NCBI GenBank assembly: GCA_021234155.1
Contig: JAJEKV010000006.1
Location: 23,745,568 to 23,809,567 of the forward strand
From: Isoetes taiwanensis
Taxonomy: Eukaryota; Streptophyta; Lycopodiopsida; Isoetales; Isoetaceae
DNA: 64,000 nucleotides
Reading direction: 5' to 3'
Part shown: positions 1 through 12,142 of the stretch, in pieces
How positions within the stretch are numbered: position 1 is the first letter of the stretch
How the letters are laid out: every line of letters starts with the position of its first letter
Notes under the pieces: model-generated
Database searches by the model: none
What the model was told of the DNA's origin: nothing
The model's input: only the letters and a program-made list of their open reading frames with translations
Translations under genes and position numbers: made by a program

Positions 1-106
1 ATTGAGATACAAAAAATTGGATTACTTTTTGCATGTCAAGGAAAAAATGGATAGGAAATGTAAAAACTGGTGTATTTAAATATTAGGATATAAAACATCT
101 AGCATC

Positions 107-160
107 CACTAACAACCACTAACATCCACTAACAACCACTAACATACAACAACGACAAAT
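107..160. repeat. short tandem repeat (CATCCACTAACAACCACTAA)
   Basis: A 20-bp unit, itself two variants of a 10-mer (AACAWCCACT), is repeated about twice and then decays. It lies just outside the left end of the Harbinger-like element. No function is apparent. Similar 'aacatccaac / aacaaccaac' runs occur inside the repeat at about 45.8 kb. Confidence 0.7.
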
Positions 161-190
161 TTGATGGTTATGTGAATAGGGTCGAATTTA

Positions 191-1137
191 GGCCCTTTTT
201 CCACGGTAGTGCTGTCTTATATTTCTGAAGATCTAATTGGGCCACATAAGCATAAAAGTCTTCATCGTTTTTCCACTTAAAAATTTAGGACATGTCGCAT
301 ATGAAGGCCGTACAGCTGTGGAGCCTTATTTTCTTCCGGGGGAAACCCCCCGCCAGAAAATGCGACAGCCACACCTATCCAATGGGAGGCCTTCGTTGCC
401 TAAAATTCAGGGAGTCTCAAAAAAGAGTCGAAGAAGAATCGCAGAAGCAGAAGAAGAAGAGTCGAAGAAGCAGGTCTAGGTGTGGATTTGTAGAGGAAGG
501 CAGGTCTAGGTCGCTGCTGCATGTCGATCTGGAGTTTGGAGCTCGATTGGGGCTCGATTGCTTCCCCGATGCCTTTTCTTGGGTTTTTTTTTTTGCTTCT
601 TTTTTAAAATCTTGTCTGCCGCTGTCGTTTTGCCATGCTTCTGCATGGACGGCCGGAGCTACCTTCTGCATGGACGGCCTTCTGTGAGGAGCTACCTGGC
701 AGAGAAATCGGCCTGTTCCAAGGCCCCTGTGGCAAGTTTTATCCGAGTTTTGGGAGGCTGGCCGCATGGTCTTGCCTTCTGGGAAGCTGGTCTGGGTCTT
801 TATGTGCAGGCTAGCGGAGCGGGATGGCGAGCAGTAGCAGGTCTATGGACGGAAGAAAAACTGGCAGACCAAGCGCAGAACTCTAGATTGACAGAATTTC
901 ATGCTGCAAAACTCTAGATTGACAGAATTTCATGCTGCAAGATATGCAAACGGAGAGATTGATGAGTAGTGGAAAAGGAAATTTTTGAGACATGTCTTAT
1001 ATTATAAGACATCTCTTATAATTAAGCCATGGAAAATTAATTTTTTTAAGACATGTCACAATAATGATGTGGCACCTCAAATGCTGTCTTATAATTTTAA
1101 GACAGCCATATTTTAAGCCAACCGTGGAAAAAGGGCC
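191..1137. mobile_element. PIF/Harbinger (Tourist-like) non-autonomous DNA transposon, complete
   Basis: The ends are a perfect 17-bp inverted repeat: GGCCCTTTTTCCACGGT at 191-207 and its reverse complement at 1121-1137. Each end is flanked by TTA (188-190 and 1138-1140). A 3-bp TTA duplication with GGCC-type ends is the signature of PIF/Harbinger elements. Subterminal copies of the motif GACATGTC occur near 291, 990 and 1054, in line with transposase-binding sites. The 947-bp interior has no transposase and no convincing long ORF, so the element would need transposase from elsewhere. The interior also holds two local tandem duplications and a purine-rich stretch (415-470) of unknown origin, which could be captured host sequence. 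Confidence 0.85.
879..940. repeat. 31-bp perfect tandem duplication inside the Harbinger-like element
   Basis: The unit beginning AACTCTAGATTGACAGAATT occurs at 879-909 and again at 910-940 without visible change. This points to a recent slippage or repair event within the element. A looser duplication containing 'tgcatggacggcc' lies at about 642-680. Confidence 0.85.
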
Positions 1138-1140
1138 TTA

Positions 1141-2360
1141 GTGGCCCATCTAATTGGGGAAAATCTCGCCTTGTGTTTGGTCTTACAAGAGGAAAACTCA
1201 TCTCGCCCACTTTTTAAGCTTATTTTACGATTTTTTTTCGGAAATTCTTAAGGATAGCCAGATTTTTGGGTGTAAAACCCGAGTGTCTGGAGCTTCAGAT
1301 CCCAAGGTAGTGACATGAGGGGTCGAGCTCTATTCTGAGAGCAAAACTCGCCACTTTTAGCAATCTGTGTATCAGCCCATATCTTGTTGTACAGGAATCT
1401 TCGATCTGATTCCTTTGCTTTTGCCTGCCCCGACCATAAACTAGCCCATCGGCTCTTCACACATCTTTTTCGATCTGCTGGTATCCCAGCCGATCCTTAT
1501 CCGTTTGTACTCATTCCGTAATTGGGGATCTTAGCTGTGGCAGAATGCATGCCATCTCTGAGAAAGCTTTCGATTTAGTATCTTTCTCGAAATTGGCTTT
1601 CATACGACTCCCAATTTCCCAAAACTTGACGTGTCTTCAGGGACGATTTATTCATTTGTGTTTCCCTTTTCATTCAAACGAGTAACCTAGTAAAATGCAA
1701 AAACTAATTAAGTAGCATTCTGCCCTCGCATCCTATGCCTACTGGAATATAAGTATTGACTTCACGTTGCAATTTACTTGGACATTTCTAACTTTAAAGT
1801 GACATTCTGCCGATGCTGACATTTTGCTACACCATAGTTTGGACTCTTGCATCCCATACCCCACTAGACCAAATGCCCAATGAGGTCCTTATGCACTTAT
1901 TCATTATTTGAACTAAATTGCACTCTAGCTGCCATTGAACTAGATGATAAAACTATGGCCAATATTAACACATGCATTAGTCCTTTTCAAGCGTTGAGGT
2001 TTGTCTCCTTGTTGCCAACCTAGACATGTCAGCCTGCCCACAACTATTTGGAGAGACTGGTAGGATGTGCTTGCACTTGGCACTGGTGGATAGGCATTGA
2101 TGAAGCACGCAGTTGTTGGACTTGACAGTGGTCGTGTCAATTTGAAGCTAGCTAACTAATAGTGAAAGGTTGCTACAACATGTTCTTTGATGTCGTTTGC
2201 TATGTTAGGTTTTGCACTGGGCATATAAAAACCTTATGTCAGGGCAAAGATCTATCAAAGAATGGTAATATGGTAAGTTATAGGGTGGACCAGAGTGTTG
2301 AAGGGAGGCAAAGAATGTATGGCCTTAGAATGGAAGGGCAAGGGAGTTTGGCTTTTTGAA
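1141..2360. other. no gene recognised
   Basis: About 1.2 kb with only short ORFs in several frames. None has a recognisable domain, and no terminal repeats or RNA gene signals were seen. The stretch 1200-1500 is relatively C/G-rich and could be a former exon, but nothing identifies it. Confidence 0.5.
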
Positions 2361-2364
2361 TGAT

Positions 2365-2490
2365 GAATATGTAGCATTATAACAGGGGGTCTTTTTTGTA
2401 TTTTTGTACAGTTTTTGCTATGGTTTTCATATGATTTGATGGGCGTATTGTGCGAGGCATACTAATTAGTATATCTAGAGCGCACACTGT
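2365..2490. repeat. dispersed repeat family R1, copy 1
   Basis: This copy begins 'aatatgtagcatta-taacaggggg', continues through a T-rich block with 'tttttgtac', and ends near 'agtatatctagagcgcac'. Related copies lie at 35323-35440 and 44868-44992 in the same orientation. They share order and spacing of blocks but differ by substitutions and indels. No inverted ends or target duplication could be fixed, so the class is unknown. Confidence 0.7.
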
Positions 2491-4093
2491 ATTCTCATAT
2501 TCGAATGCCATATTATCTATGATTTTGCAATGGTTTAGCTTTGAATATTTCTCCATGAAAAAACCAATTATTTTTTAGTCCCCAGAAAACACATGCAAGC
2601 ATCGAGCTCTCTTATTTTAGGGTTTGTGGAAAAGAGGGCATGCTTTAGGGTTCTACTAAATCCATTTTTTTTCTCCCCGAATTCCGGATCTTGGTTTTCC
2701 TCATTGTTCTATCCTTCCGCTGGTGGACCGAAGTTCTCTTTGAGGCACCGAATTTTCTAAAGCGGCGGCGATCCTTGTGTGCGGATGCGTTTTATGCTTA
2801 TTCAAATAGTCATCAAATCCTACACAAAACTAAACTTGCCGGGATGTTGCTACCGGGATTTGAAAGGGTTCGAATAAGAGCATTTTGAGTCCCAACAAGA
2901 AAAGGTAATCAATGCCTCGAAGCTTGATTTCTCTTTTTCGATTATTTCTTGAGCTTTTTCTCGGAATATCTTGTGAATTTCAAATGGAAATCAAAGTTTT
3001 TAACCTCGATTTAGTGAATACTGCGGGAGCAGAGCTCACCGGATTTGAGGAAGAAGAGGATAGGATTTATGATTTGTGTTTTCTCAATTCCATCCGGCTT
3101 GTCTTTGCTACATTCCTATTTTCATAGCAATTTTGTTATTTACAAAGATGATGTTGGCGATGTCGCCATTTCCAAAATTATGCTTTGTGAAGTATGTAAT
3201 CACTGAAGCTATTTGTAGAAACCGCAATTTCAAGAACTGTATATGAGGTGTTATCGTCATGCTTGCATTGCAATAATATCATAATCGGTCCGGCATGACT
3301 ATGGTGGTTGAAATGTTTATTGGGGTTTCTAACAAAGGGCGGGTTCAATTTATATCAATTCTCGGTTTTGTTTGGGCAATAATTATGGACAACATATTTT
3401 AATTATTTGGAAGACAAAATTTCGATTTCTATTTGCAGATAATAAAGACACGTTGCTTTTATAGCAATGTGTTTGGATATTTTAAACCATATCGGTGACA
3501 ATAGCAACAAAGCAAACCTAGTGGGCCTCCCAGAATAAGCTTCTCCCAAGAGGTTCCATCGTGAGCACAAGGTCGGACTCTTACTAATGCACAAGGTTTT
3601 CATGAGCCGTAAATTTGGCAGATGGCATTTGGGGGCCTCACTTACGTGCACTTGGCATTGCTTTATGTTATTGTATCTGCTTTTCCTTGTTGCATGGTTG
3701 TTCATGTTAATCGATTTGCGGGGACCAAGCGGATGCAATGGATGGGCGATGTCTTGCCGACATCAAGTTCGGGAGGATGGCATGCACAACTGTTTGGGTT
3801 TCTAATAGAAAGGAGGGGCTTCTCTTCAAGGTTTGATCTCAAAAGTTATGGTGTTGCCTATCTTTGGGCGGGGGTTCAAATCCCCTTATTTCCATCTACG
3901 TTGACCTATATGTTGACTTCTTCCTATGGCTCAAATCTTATCTTTGAGATGGAAATGTAGGTTTGACCCCATCGATGATTTAGTGGACGGCTTGGAATGC
4001 CCCGGTAGGGAATATGTAAGAGAATATGCAGAAATCAATGGATGAAAACAAGCAATAAGGGAAAACAAGTTTAATAGATAGGAATCTAAGGCA
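2491..4093. other. no gene recognised; telo-box-like motif
   Basis: No supported coding region. 'TTTTAGGGTTT' near 2613-2625 resembles the telo-box found near many plant transcription starts. It also occurs about 230 bp after copy 2 of repeat R1 (35580), so it may belong to the repeat family rather than to a host promoter. Short ORFs at 2691-2888 and 2912-3127 have no recognisable domain. Confidence 0.4.
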
Positions 4094-4227
4094 ATGCGTT
4101 ATGTGAAATACAACTCTACTTGGCTATTATGGCTTCTACATTTGGTCAGTATATATGATTAATGCGTATGTGAAATACAACTCTACTTGGCTATTATGGC
4201 TTCTACATTTGGTCAGATATATGATTG
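4094..4227. repeat. 68-bp tandem duplication
   Basis: A unit containing 'gtgaaatacaactctacttg' is present twice head to tail, starting near 4094 and near 4162. The copies differ by a few single-base indels. It lies in otherwise featureless AT-rich DNA. Confidence 0.8.
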
Positions 4228-4291
4228 CCATAGTAAATTATAAAATGATTAGTTAGTTCATTCTTACCGGTTAGTTTTCCAACAAGGGTGG

Positions 4292-4385
4292 CTTCAACGT
4301 AGCATAGTGGAAGAGCAATTGCAGCTTATCTAGCATCTTGAAACTACTAGGATATGATGGGTTTAAATCCCCTAAGATAAGGTGT
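4292..4385 (+). ncRNA. tRNA-like Pol III promoter (possible tRNA-derived SINE head)
   Basis: TAGCATAGTGG at 4300-4310 fits the tRNA A box (TRGYNNARNNG). GGTTTAAATCC at about 4360-4370, inside a short palindromic T-arm-like stretch, fits the B box (GGTTCRANNCC) with one change. The A-to-B spacing of about 50 bp suits a Pol III internal promoter. The sequence does not fold into a convincing full tRNA, so a tRNA pseudogene or SINE head is more likely than a working tRNA. The 3' end of such a SINE could not be defined. Confidence 0.4.
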
Positions 4386-4547
4386 GGTAACATCGGGTTT
4401 AAGAGGCTTAATTAAATTACATTATCCTATAATATTATACTTATTCAGGCTTCTTCTGATTTCCTTTATTTTTGTTATAATGTTAAATATTAGATTTCAC
4501 ATATCTGCTACATGTGTTTGCATGTTTTACATGTTTTTACGTATGTT

Positions 4548-4950
4548 TTTTTTCGGGCCCGAAGGGCCCAAAAATTTTTTTGGTATAACAACCAATACAT
4601 AACTACCATTAACATTAATGAGCACAACCATTGGGTTTGATATATTTAAATTAAAATCCCCCTTAAACCCCCTTTGGTTTGGGTGCTTATTCACACGGGG
4701 GGTGACGTAGGGCAGCGAGAGCCCTTGTGATTATATTTTCCACGAGAGCCCTTGTGATTATATTTTCCACGTATAAAACCAACACCATATAGTATTTTGC
4801 TTAAAATCTTATAGTATTTTGCATATGTTGTTATACGGTATACCAATTTGTGTACTTGCATACCCCACAAACGAGGAACTTTACGTACGGTGTAGATTAA
4901 GGAATAAGGGGTGAATATGCCTATCCAACAGCTCTCGTTGCCCGGAGTCA
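4548..4950. repeat. dispersed repeat family R2, copy 1, with an inverted internal segment
   Basis: The left part starts with a GGCCC-GAAGGGCC palindrome followed by A5T7, then 'aaatcccccttaaaccccct' and 'ggtttgggtgc', as in copies at 37690 and 45755. From about 4704 it differs: after 'gtgacgtagggcagcgagagc' the expected following segment is present only in reverse complement, ending 'gctctcgttgcccggagtcac' at about 4929-4950. The two 21-bp blocks are inverted repeats of each other. A 25-bp unit ('gagcccttgtgattat...') is tandemly duplicated just inside the left block. Confidence 0.7.
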
Positions 4951-6187
4951 CGACATATTAACATTACGAATGGATTGATCCTCTTGCTTATGTAAAATGG
5001 ATCAAAAAAAGAAAGAAAACAAGCTGCCAAAGCACTACGGATCACCCCAATGCCATGGAGAATGGTGTATTTTTAGCATAAGCTTTAGTAGAACATGAAC
5101 AAGTTTATGTTCTATGTATTTATGCTAAAGAGATGTTGCTTTGAGCACAGAATGTGGTCATATAGGTAGCAAGAATATCATGGTTTTGAAGGCACGCATA
5201 TATGCAAGCAAGATATCATCAATCCGTTAGTATTTGCATTGAATTACAATTGACCAAAGCTTTATAGCGAGAATTTCTCTTTTCTACAAGATGTTCTCTA
5301 GCTATACAAGAAATTTATTGCGACGGCCAAGGCCGCCGTGAACATTTCTCTTTTTCAATCCCGTTGTGTGTAGGGGTCGACAAAAAAGAATGTTTGCTAG
5401 GTATTGCAGCATAAATTCATTGCAACAATCAATGTAAAGAGGTACTAAAATTGTTTGTCAAAAGTTGCAATACTGTATAAGCATTAAAAGACCCTAACCA
5501 GACTCCCCTAAACCTTCTTTTGAGTCTTTTCCAAAAGACCATTGAGAGGCCAGAGACATTGATTTTCTTGTATGGACCCATCAAGAACAAGAACATGCTC
5601 TTTATAAATGAGGAGAAAAATAATTTCCACGAGCACTTTCATGGCAACAATTGTCAAACAAAGATGCATAACTCAAAATGCTTAACACCTTGAGGCAAAC
5701 ACCTGATTGAGTACCACAATCAGAGGTTCACAAGATTAGAGTGACTATGGATTAGGCTAAAGTTTTTGTTAATGTTGATTTTTTGTCACCTAGCTCCATC
5801 TATCCAACCAGTTTTCAACTTCTCAAAACAAAAACTTCAAGAGAGAGAAAAAAAAACATAAGCATTACACTGCATCCACCCAGATAATTTGAGTGCAACC
5901 AATTAACTGAAGCTCAACACACCTTTGTCACATTGGCTTCCATGTAGAAGACATTGAGCACTACAAAAAAATACTGGCAAGATTCTTGCATGCATGCATA
6001 TTTGCTTTCATTCCTTGTAAAACTTTCCTTTCATAATGTTTTTTATTTGCCAATCCGTAAATAAGGATAGTCCAGAGTCAGAAAGTGCAAACCTGCCCGC
6101 TGTGCATGGTAGTGTCCTAAGAAAATAGAAAGACCTTACCTATGATGGCATGCAATATTGGCCAACCAGGCATGCTTTCTTCTTGTA
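4951..6187. other. no gene recognised
   Basis: AT-rich sequence with no ORF, repeat or RNA signal that could be supported. Confidence 0.5.
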
Positions 6188-8300
6188 ACAATAACCTACT
6201 TATTCAAATCTTACGGTTGCATCCAAGGATGAAGCACCTCATCTCTGATAGAGATAGATCCTCAAATGTACTTTAATTCAATTGGAAACTTCAAGCATGC
6301 ATCACTGAAGAAAAATCCATGATTTTTCAAAATGTATTAGCGTCAAAGTGCAAGTTATAATTTAGAAGATAAAGAAGAGGTTTTGCCAAACATATCAATC
6401 TATGAATTTGCAAGTTTTGGATGCTAACAAAGGATCCAAATATTTAAATGCGCAACATCATAGGGAGCTCTTGAAATATTTTGGGCAATTCTGGGTTGCT
6501 CCATCCTGCACAAAACACCCAAAGGAAGAATAAGTTTGCAGTGGAGAAGAAGTGGAAGAATGCTTTGAAAGGATTTGAGAGATGAAATAAAGGATTGAGA
6601 CCTAAGTAAAAGGTAAAAGGGAGCCAACTTCTTCCTCTTCCGTTATCGGCTACTTCGGATTGAATGCATGGAGCTTCTGCTATGACCAAATAGGGATGCA
6701 GCATGAACAACTCTTGTTGATCCAGCTAAAAATGTACAGGCATCTAAGTTCTGGCTATAGCAGATTCTCTTGGCTAAGCTTAGCAACGAAAATTGGAGGA
6801 CTTACATTTTTCACTATACCAGATGCAAAAACGTCTGGTCTTGTTTGTGTGACGTCCCCCTAGAATATACGATATAAATATGTATATCCAAGGCCCACGT
6901 CACTATACAAATTTACATTAGTAGACTTGTATGCACCAAGTGTGGGGGCATGGCCAAGTTATTTACATAACTTTGCCAACCTTAAGAGATGATTCATTTC
7001 CACATGGCTTCGCTCTATAGGTGACTCGCCACATGGACGCACCCTATTGGAGCCAAGTGGCCCTCATGTGAACCTTAACACATAAAAGGCCAAACCCTAA
7101 ACCTAGACCACTTTTGGCTCCACCAACTTCTGATCCACCAGTCCGTGCCCATGGCTCCGATTCGAGGATCGCCTTCGACATCCGAGGTTGCAATAGCAGT
7201 CTGCAAGCGCAAGCATAGTAGAGGAGGGTCATCTCCTCGAACCATCTACTAGAGATGGAGAACCAGGGAGCTGGCGGCAGCTCGTCAGGAGCAGGTACTT
7301 TGGTACACTCTGGGGAGTTACACATTGTGTCCTAGTAGAGCCATTCCAGAACCTATAGTTCTGAGCATGAACCCTAATCAATGAACCCTAACTATAAGTT
7401 AGATGTATGTGATTAGGATGCGTTCTTCTCCATTTACTATCCTGCAAGCTCACAAAAAAATAATCGGCTTTTGAGGTGATTAAGGGTCTTCATTATATCC
7501 TCTTAATAAGAGCTTCTAATTCAACCTCCCAATCCAAATGGTGGATCTCAGGAATGCCAAGAACATCCATATTAAGGCAGATCATAAAGTTTAAGTTCTC
7601 TAATATAATGGAACACAACTCACAGGTTTGAAACCGAAGCCTATTATGCCTTTGTTAGTATGAGGGATGATGACAGATTATACCAGAAGCTTACTAAATG
7701 ATTCATCTAGTCCCAATCTATAGAGTCTAATATAAATGCAAACTACATATGCTCAATGAGAGCATAATGACACCGCCAGTGTCCGTATCATATTGCATCT
7801 CATAGATAGAAAAGGCTTAATGAAGAATTTGATGATTCAAGGAAGAAATAGCGAAAAAGCCACGGAGCATAGAGTGAATGAGCTTACATGTACCAACTGC
7901 TTCATGGGATTCCCAGACCCTTTCTTCTCTAGAATCTCTGCTGCCATAAATTTCTTGTTTGTGTACATTCTGGAAATCATAGAATGCCCTTGCTTCTCTG
8001 CTGCCATGAAGCATGGTAACCATTTAAGAAACCTAAAACTGGTGCATCAAACAAATCTCTGGGATGGTCTTCAAGAATGAATTAGTGATATTCGTGAAAA
8101 ATATTGCGTATTCTGGGATACCTATTGCGCCAATTCATTCTTTGATCTTCAAAGGAATAACAGAAGCTTCGCCAAAAATAGATTCAATGATTAAAGCTTC
8201 AAGCTGAAAAAACTTCATGAGGCTGCGGATTTGCTCTGATACTCTGTAAGCCTGGATATGGTAGTCTAAGGAGTTTGTTATTCACCGAGATATATGCGCC
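6188..8300. repeat. 2.1-kb tandem duplication, copy 1
   Basis: The block runs from 'acaataacctacttattcaa' to 'gagatatatgcgcc' and reappears head to tail at 8317-10422, an offset of about 2.13 kb. A 16-bp junction (8301-8316) separates the copies. No intact gene lies inside. The inner segment about 6843-7325 ('TGTGTGACGTCC...' to '...GGGGAGTTACA', with a TATA-like 'tataaatatgtata') could be a solo LTR, but no target duplication was confirmed. The unit therefore looks like a duplicated non-coding block carrying an older insertion. Confidence 0.9.
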
Positions 8301-8316
8301 TACTTATATGAGTCTA

Positions 8317-10422
8317 ACAATAACCTACTTATTCAAATCTTACGGTTGCATCCAAGGATGAAGCACCTCATCTCTGATAGAGATAGATCCTCAAATGTAC
8401 TTTAATTCAATTGGAAACTTCAAGCATGCATCACTGAAGAAAAATCCATGATTTTTCAAAATGTATTAGCGTCAAAGTGCAAGTTATAATTTAGAAGATA
8501 AAGAAGAGGTTTTGCCAAACATATCAATCTATGAATTTGCAAGTTTTGGATGCTAACAAAGGATCCAAATATTTAAATGCGCAACATCATAGGGAGCTCT
8601 TGAAATATTTTGGGTAATTCCGGTTGCTCCATCCCGCACAAAACACCCAAAGGAAGAATAAGTTTGCAAAGTGGAGAAGAAGTGGAAGAATGCTTTGAAA
8701 GGATTTGAGAGATGAAATAAAGGATTGAGACCTAAGTAAAAGGTAAAAGGGAGCCAACTTCTTCCTCTTCATTTATCTACTTCTGGATTGAATGCATGGA
8801 GCTTCTATGACCAAATAGGGATGCAAAGATGAACAACTCTTGTTGATCCAAAATAAAAATGTACAGCATCTAAGTTCGCTATAGCAGATTCTCTTGGCTA
8901 AGCTTAGCAACGAAAATTGAGGACTTACATTTTTCACTATACCGTATGCAAAAACGCTCGGTTTGTTTGTGTGACGCCCCCAGAATATACAATGATATAA
9001 ATATGTATATCCAAGGCCCACGCCACTATACAAATTTACATTAGTAGACTTGTATGCACCAAGTGGGGGGCATGGCCAAGTTATTTACATAACTTTGCCA
9101 ACCTTAAGAGATGATTCATTTCCACATGGCTTCGGCTTTATAGGTGACTCCGCCACATGGACGCACCTATTGAGCCAAGTGGCCCTCATGTGAACCTTTT
9201 AACACATAAAAAGGCCAAACCTAAACCTAGACCACTTTTTTTTAGCTCCACCAACTTCGATCCACCACCGCGCCCATGGCTCCGATTCGAGGATCGCCTT
9301 CGACATCCGAGGGTTGCAATAGCAACATCGCAGCGCCAGCATAGTAGAGGAGGGTCATCTCCTCAACCATCTACTAGAGATGGAGAACCAGTGGAGTCAA
9401 GCGGCAAAATGTCAGAGGTACTTTGGTACACTCTGGGGAGTTACACATTGTGTCCTAGTAGAGCCATTCCAGAACCTATAGTTCTGAGCATGAACCCTAA
9501 TCAATGAACCCTAACTATAAGTTAGATGTATGTGATTAGGATGCGTTCTTCTCCATTTACTATCCTGCAAGCTCACAAAAAAATAATCGGCTTTTGAGGT
9601 GATTAAGGGTCTTCATTATATCCTCTTAATAAGAGCTTCTAATTCAACCTCCCAATCCAAATGGTGGATCTCAGGAATGCCAAGAACATCCATATTAAGG
9701 CAGATCATAAAGTTTAAGTTCTCTAATATAATGGAACACAACTCACAGGTTTGAAACCGAAGCCTATTATGCCTTTGTTAGTATGAGGGATGATGACAGA
9801 TTATACCAGAAGCTTACTAAATGATTCATCTAGTCCCAATCTATAGAGTCTAATATAAATGCAAACTACATATGCTCAATGAGAGCATAATGACACCGCG
9901 AGTCTGGTATCATATTGCATCTCATAGATAGAAAAGGCTTAATGAAGAATTTGATGATTCGAAGGAAGAAATAGCGAAAAGCCACGGAGCATAGAGTGAA
10001 TGAGCTTACATGTACCAACTGCTTCATGGGATTCCCAGACCCTTTCTTCTCTAGAATCTCTGCTGCCATAAATTTCTTGTTTGTGTACATTCTGGAAATC
10101 ATAGAATGCCCTTGCTTCTCTGCTGCCATGAAGCATGGTAACCATTTAAGAAACCTAAAACTGGTGCATCAAACAAATCTCTGGGATGGTCTTCAAGAAT
10201 GAATTAGTGATATTCGTGAAAAATATTGCGTATTCTGGGATACCTATTGCGCCAATTCATTCTTTGATCTTCAAAGGAATAACAGAAGCTTCGCCAAAAA
10301 TAGATTCAATGATTAAAGCTTCAAGCTGAAAAAACTTCATGAGGCTGCGGATTTGCTCTGATACTCTGTAAGCCTGGATATGGTAGTCTAAGGAGTTTGT
10401 TATTCACCGAGATATATGCGCC
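8317..10422. repeat. 2.1-kb tandem duplication, copy 2
   Basis: Second copy of the block at 6188-8300. Its first 300 bases and its last kilobase are nearly identical to copy 1. Between about 8610 and 9420 there are many one- to three-base insertions and deletions, often in homopolymers or short repeats. Such patchy divergence is unusual for a simple duplication and may reflect uneven sequence polishing or local gene conversion. Confidence 0.9.
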
Positions 10423-11633
10423 TTGCCAAAAATCGCGACTCCCTATCTAATGAACGCTTCAACACGCACCCTCTAATTCGAGTCTCAAAAAGAGATTTTT
10501 TTGTTGTTATCTCTAATCTGAAAGAAGGAGCATATTCATACCTTCTATCATGATTCACGTGAAAGAATTGTTGGATTCTCCATAAGGTTGCGAAAAGGGC
10601 TTAAATTAAAATTCTATAATGCAAACTGACTTACAAAACCCGATTGTCCTTGTATGATGGAAAAGGAGCTTTACCTAGAATTTAAGGGCAGTCTCAGAGG
10701 CCCAGCAAATACATAGCATGGCGATGCTTGGAAGACAATGCTTCGCTGGAAAATATATTGATTCCAATTTTAAATATTCTAGATCTTTTTGTTGAGTTCT
10801 AGATGCCCGAAAGTGAAGGATGTAATTTTATATGTAAGAGAAGATAAAGCTTCTTTTGATATGGTATATGTTTATTGGATCTTTTACAACTCTATACACA
10901 AAAAGTTTTTTCAATATATTTGGTAGATTTTACAAATCGAAGCACAAAGATTTTATGTCATAAGAGAGATACAATAACAAAGTGCTTAAGTGATTTCTTC
11001 TATGCGAAGTTTTGTTCAAAGGTTTCATCTAATTAATAAAGAGATACCTGACATGTGCAAACAGCCACACTTGAAGGCATAATGGGGAGTATTTTGTAGT
11101 TATTATTTTGCTTACTATTATGACAAAAAAAGAGATGTTCTAACTGAAAGATGGGGAATCTACGAAAATGAAAAGAACAAACGAAAGAAGAATGAACTTT
11201 GCAAACATGAAAACCTTCATAATGAAATTGAAATTCATAAAAATTGAAATTGGATTTAGCCTGCTTGAAATTCTAGATGTCATGCTTCTGCTCAGTGACC
11301 ATGACCGACCTACTAACTCCAATCGTATGTAACCAATGTCCTATTTGAATTTATCATTTAACAGCTCTCATTAGGTAATGTGAAGAACAAACCGAAGGAC
11401 ATTGTTTATTGGTTAGCTGCGAATATTATAAGATTATTTGTTACCCCTCATATAAATGAGGGTTTTGCCTTAAGGACAACCCAAAAATGCGATGTGGAGT
11501 AGAGGATAAAGGATCCATGTGTCAGCACCTTGTTATTTATAATCTTAATTTGATTGCTACTTATTTTCATTCAATATCACTTGGTAGGACCTAACATTCA
11601 TTGATCATGGAAATATCATGGTTTTAGGTAACA
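10423..11633. other. no gene recognised
   Basis: AT-rich, with no supported ORF, repeat or RNA gene. It ends at the Helitron-type terminus at 11634. Confidence 0.5.
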
Positions 11634-11661
11634 CTAGTTATGGTGCCCGGCGTTGCCGGGC
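11634..11661 (-). mobile_element. Helitron-type 3' terminus
   Basis: Read on the minus strand, a perfect 7-bp stem (GCCCGGC/GCCGGGC, loop of 3, 11645-11661) is followed by a 7-nt spacer and CTAG (11637-11634), then T. A GC-rich hairpin just upstream of CTRR-T is the defining 3' end of Helitrons, which insert between A and T. The element body would extend to the right. No matching TC-type 5' end and no Rep/helicase domain was found, so this is a non-autonomous or truncated element. A related end lies at 38163, in the same orientation. Confidence 0.6.
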
Positions 11662-12142
11662 CTAGTAACAATTTGGAAGGTGGTTGTTTAGAACCAGAAG
11701 AAGATTTGGAGCATGAAAATATGCATTCGAAGATCGTAGGAGCAATGTGGAGCATAGAGTCTAGGATGTGCAATGCGTTGAAGAATATCTATGTTTCAGT
11801 GTCAGGTTCGTTGTCTTCATGGGATTTTTATTACATTTTATTGAATGTAGAAGGCCGAAAAGTAAGTGGGCTACGAACGGTAATCATTGTTTTGTTATAC
11901 GAACATGAATGCACATTTGACATGAATAAATGTTGTAGGTATAAGATGAACATTTTTATTGTACTGCAAAGATTTAATCCTCACTAAAGAGAATATTATC
12001 TTGTTGGTGCTAAATGAAGTAGGATTTTTTATTAGAAACATAATGTGCCATGTGCCATGCTGCATCGTTTATCTAAAAGGCATGTACATTATATGTAGTG
12101 CGATGCATTATGAAGAAGAGCTGCATTTCAAGTACAACAACT

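Noticed and set aside
3840-3900. T-arm-like palindrome 'gggggttcaaatcccc' near 3868-3883
   Set aside because: No A box or acceptor stem at the right distance, so a chance palindrome is as likely as a tRNA remnant.
6843-7325. Solo LTR inside each copy of the 2.1-kb duplication
   Set aside because: TG...CA-like ends and a TATA-like motif are present, but no target duplication or second LTR was found, so it is mentioned only in the duplication entry.
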